Source: JAVKSL01 sp039583695
GTDB lineage: Bacteria > Actinomycetota > Acidimicrobiia > Acidimicrobiales > JAJPHD01
NCBI GenBank assembly: GCA_039583695.1
Contig: JAVKSL010000140.1
Span: 1-5,194 of the forward strand
Length of the DNA stretch: 5,194 nucleotides
Direction of reading: 5' to 3'
In this document: one piece after another, positions 4,759-5,194 of the stretch
Layout: the number at the start of each line of letters is the position of its first letter
Numbering within the stretch: the stretch's first letter is position 1
Notes under the pieces: generated by a model
What the model saw: the letters and a program-made list of their open reading frames with translations, nothing else
Told to the model about the DNA's origin: nothing
The model's database searches: none
Program-made: the position numbers and the translations under genes

Positions 4759-4789
4759 CTGTCGACACTCGGGGTCTCCCGAGTGACAG
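4759..4789. other. long perfect-stem hairpin in intergenic region
   Basis: CACTCGGG (4766-4773) pairs perfectly with CCCGAGTG (4778-4785) around a GTCT loop. CTGT (4759-4762) and ACAG (4786-4789) extend it across a 3-base bulge, giving twelve pairs in all. No T-tract follows. It could be part of a small RNA, a dyad operator or a remnant; nothing beyond the pairing supports a role. Confidence 0.4.
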
Positions 4790-5122
4790 CTCGATCTTGC
4801 CGTTCGCGTTCCCCAACTACGTGCCAACCGAGGAGCTTCGCGGAAAGGACGGCCACACCTGCGACGACCGGCGCCACGTTGCCACGCTCGGCATGGCCGC
4901 GAGGACCACCGGTGGGGCGGTCGGACGACGCGTCGCTGGCCAGGGAGCCAAGGCACGGGCAGAGCCCTGGACGCTCTCGCAGACCGGCAGGGACGATATC
5001 TAAGCATCTCCTATCTGATGCGTCACGGCACGACCAACGGGCGGGGAGGGCGTCGTCCGGAGTTGGGTCTGAGGTAGCGCCCGGCCCTCGGGCGACTCGC
5101 CGCCCGTTCAAACCAGCTCTAC

Positions 5123-5139
5123 TAGGGTGAAATACCCTA
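5123..5139. promoter_or_regulatory. inverted repeat, possible operator
   Basis: TAGGGT (5123-5128) and ACCCTA (5134-5139) form a perfect inverted repeat around GAAAT. Its local AT content is higher than that of the surroundings. The size suits a dimeric repressor site or a small RNA hairpin near the start of a gene beyond the right edge. No known operator consensus is matched with confidence. Confidence 0.3.
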
Positions 5140-5194
5140 CGCCGAGCACCGAGCTAGGCGCGCGGCACGAGGGCCTTGTCCATAAGCACTGACT

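Larger units (their letters stand above)
4664..5194. other. region without a confident gene
   Basis: No recognisable protein is found on either strand in these 531 bases. The best open frame is + strand GTG 4701 to TAA 5003 (100 codons, roughly 80% G/C third positions). It has no Shine-Dalgarno and no recognisable motif, so it is kept only as a remote possibility or a decayed gene. Two hairpins are listed separately. A short repeat, GCGCCGTGC, occurs twice at about 4683-4704. The far right end may hold the promoter region of a gene outside the window. Confidence 0.4.

Noticed and set aside
93..4819. 12-base direct repeat GTTCCCCAACTA at 93-104 and 4808-4819, considered as element ends or attachment sites
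   Set aside because: A 12-base match is expected about once by chance in 5 kb, and there is no integrase, transposase or target duplication around it.
4701..5003. 100-codon plus-strand frame after the tRNA
   Set aside because: No ribosome site, no recognisable motif and only modest codon bias; mentioned in the region note but not called a gene.
4422..5130. Long open frames on both strands through the tRNA (plus-strand product with GRSSAGRAPALQAGGRGFES; minus-strand products with DSNPRPPACKAG or GTRTHDPLLAKQ)
   Set aside because: These peptides are the well-known false translations of tRNA genes found in many databases; the cloverleaf explains the sequence fully.
4571..5194. tRNA 3' end as an integration site
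   Set aside because: No second copy of the tRNA 3' end and no integrase gene are found in the window.

Overview
The window is high-GC DNA with GC-rich third codon positions, GTG starts, and protein families typical of Actinobacteria (a NarL-type two-component pair, a DUF1707 protein, a DUF4190-like protein). It looks like a chromosomal piece of an actinobacterium. Genus cannot be fixed from the sequence. All gene-sized features except one weak small ORF lie on the + strand.

Layout. Positions 1-510 contain no confident gene. There is a possible 46-residue zinc-ribbon ORF on the minus strand (296 to 156), a strong hairpin near the left edge, and a 31-nt imperfect repeat with one copy at that ORF's start and the other at the start of the kinase gene. 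Positions 511-1916 hold a membrane-bound sensor histidine kinase. Its membrane half (511 to about 1029) and its catalytic half (about 1032 to 1916) are in different frames, as if one base were missing near 1029-1035. The kinase ends in a collagen-like Gly-Ala-Thr/Gly-Ala-Val tail encoded by 23 perfect 9-bp units (1695-1901). Its stop codon overlaps the start of a LuxR/NarL-type response regulator (1913-2581) in an ATGA junction.

After a 174-bp gap with overlapping inverted repeats comes a DUF1707 protein with two membrane segments (2756-3220). It overlaps a four-helix membrane protein of unknown function (3196-3699) that has a near-ideal Shine-Dalgarno sequence. A 209-bp stretch with a possible coupled small ORF precedes a DUF4190-like membrane protein (3909-4505). 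A tRNA-Ala(TGC) gene follows (4517-4589, CCA encoded). Its probable promoter uses the stop codon of the upstream gene as part of the -10 box, and a probable intrinsic terminator lies at 4625-4663. Positions 4664-5194 have no confident gene, only two hairpins.

How the genes may work together. The kinase would phosphorylate the regulator, which would bind DNA through its LuxR-type helix-turn-helix. The three downstream small membrane proteins suggest an envelope theme, but whether they are regulated by this pair is only inference from proximity. The most unusual features are the two-letter 9-bp repeat with its collagen-like tail and G-tract array at the kinase/regulator junction, and the kinase frameshift. 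The rest is ordinary for an actinobacterial chromosome, and I see no clear evidence of a new multi-gene system.
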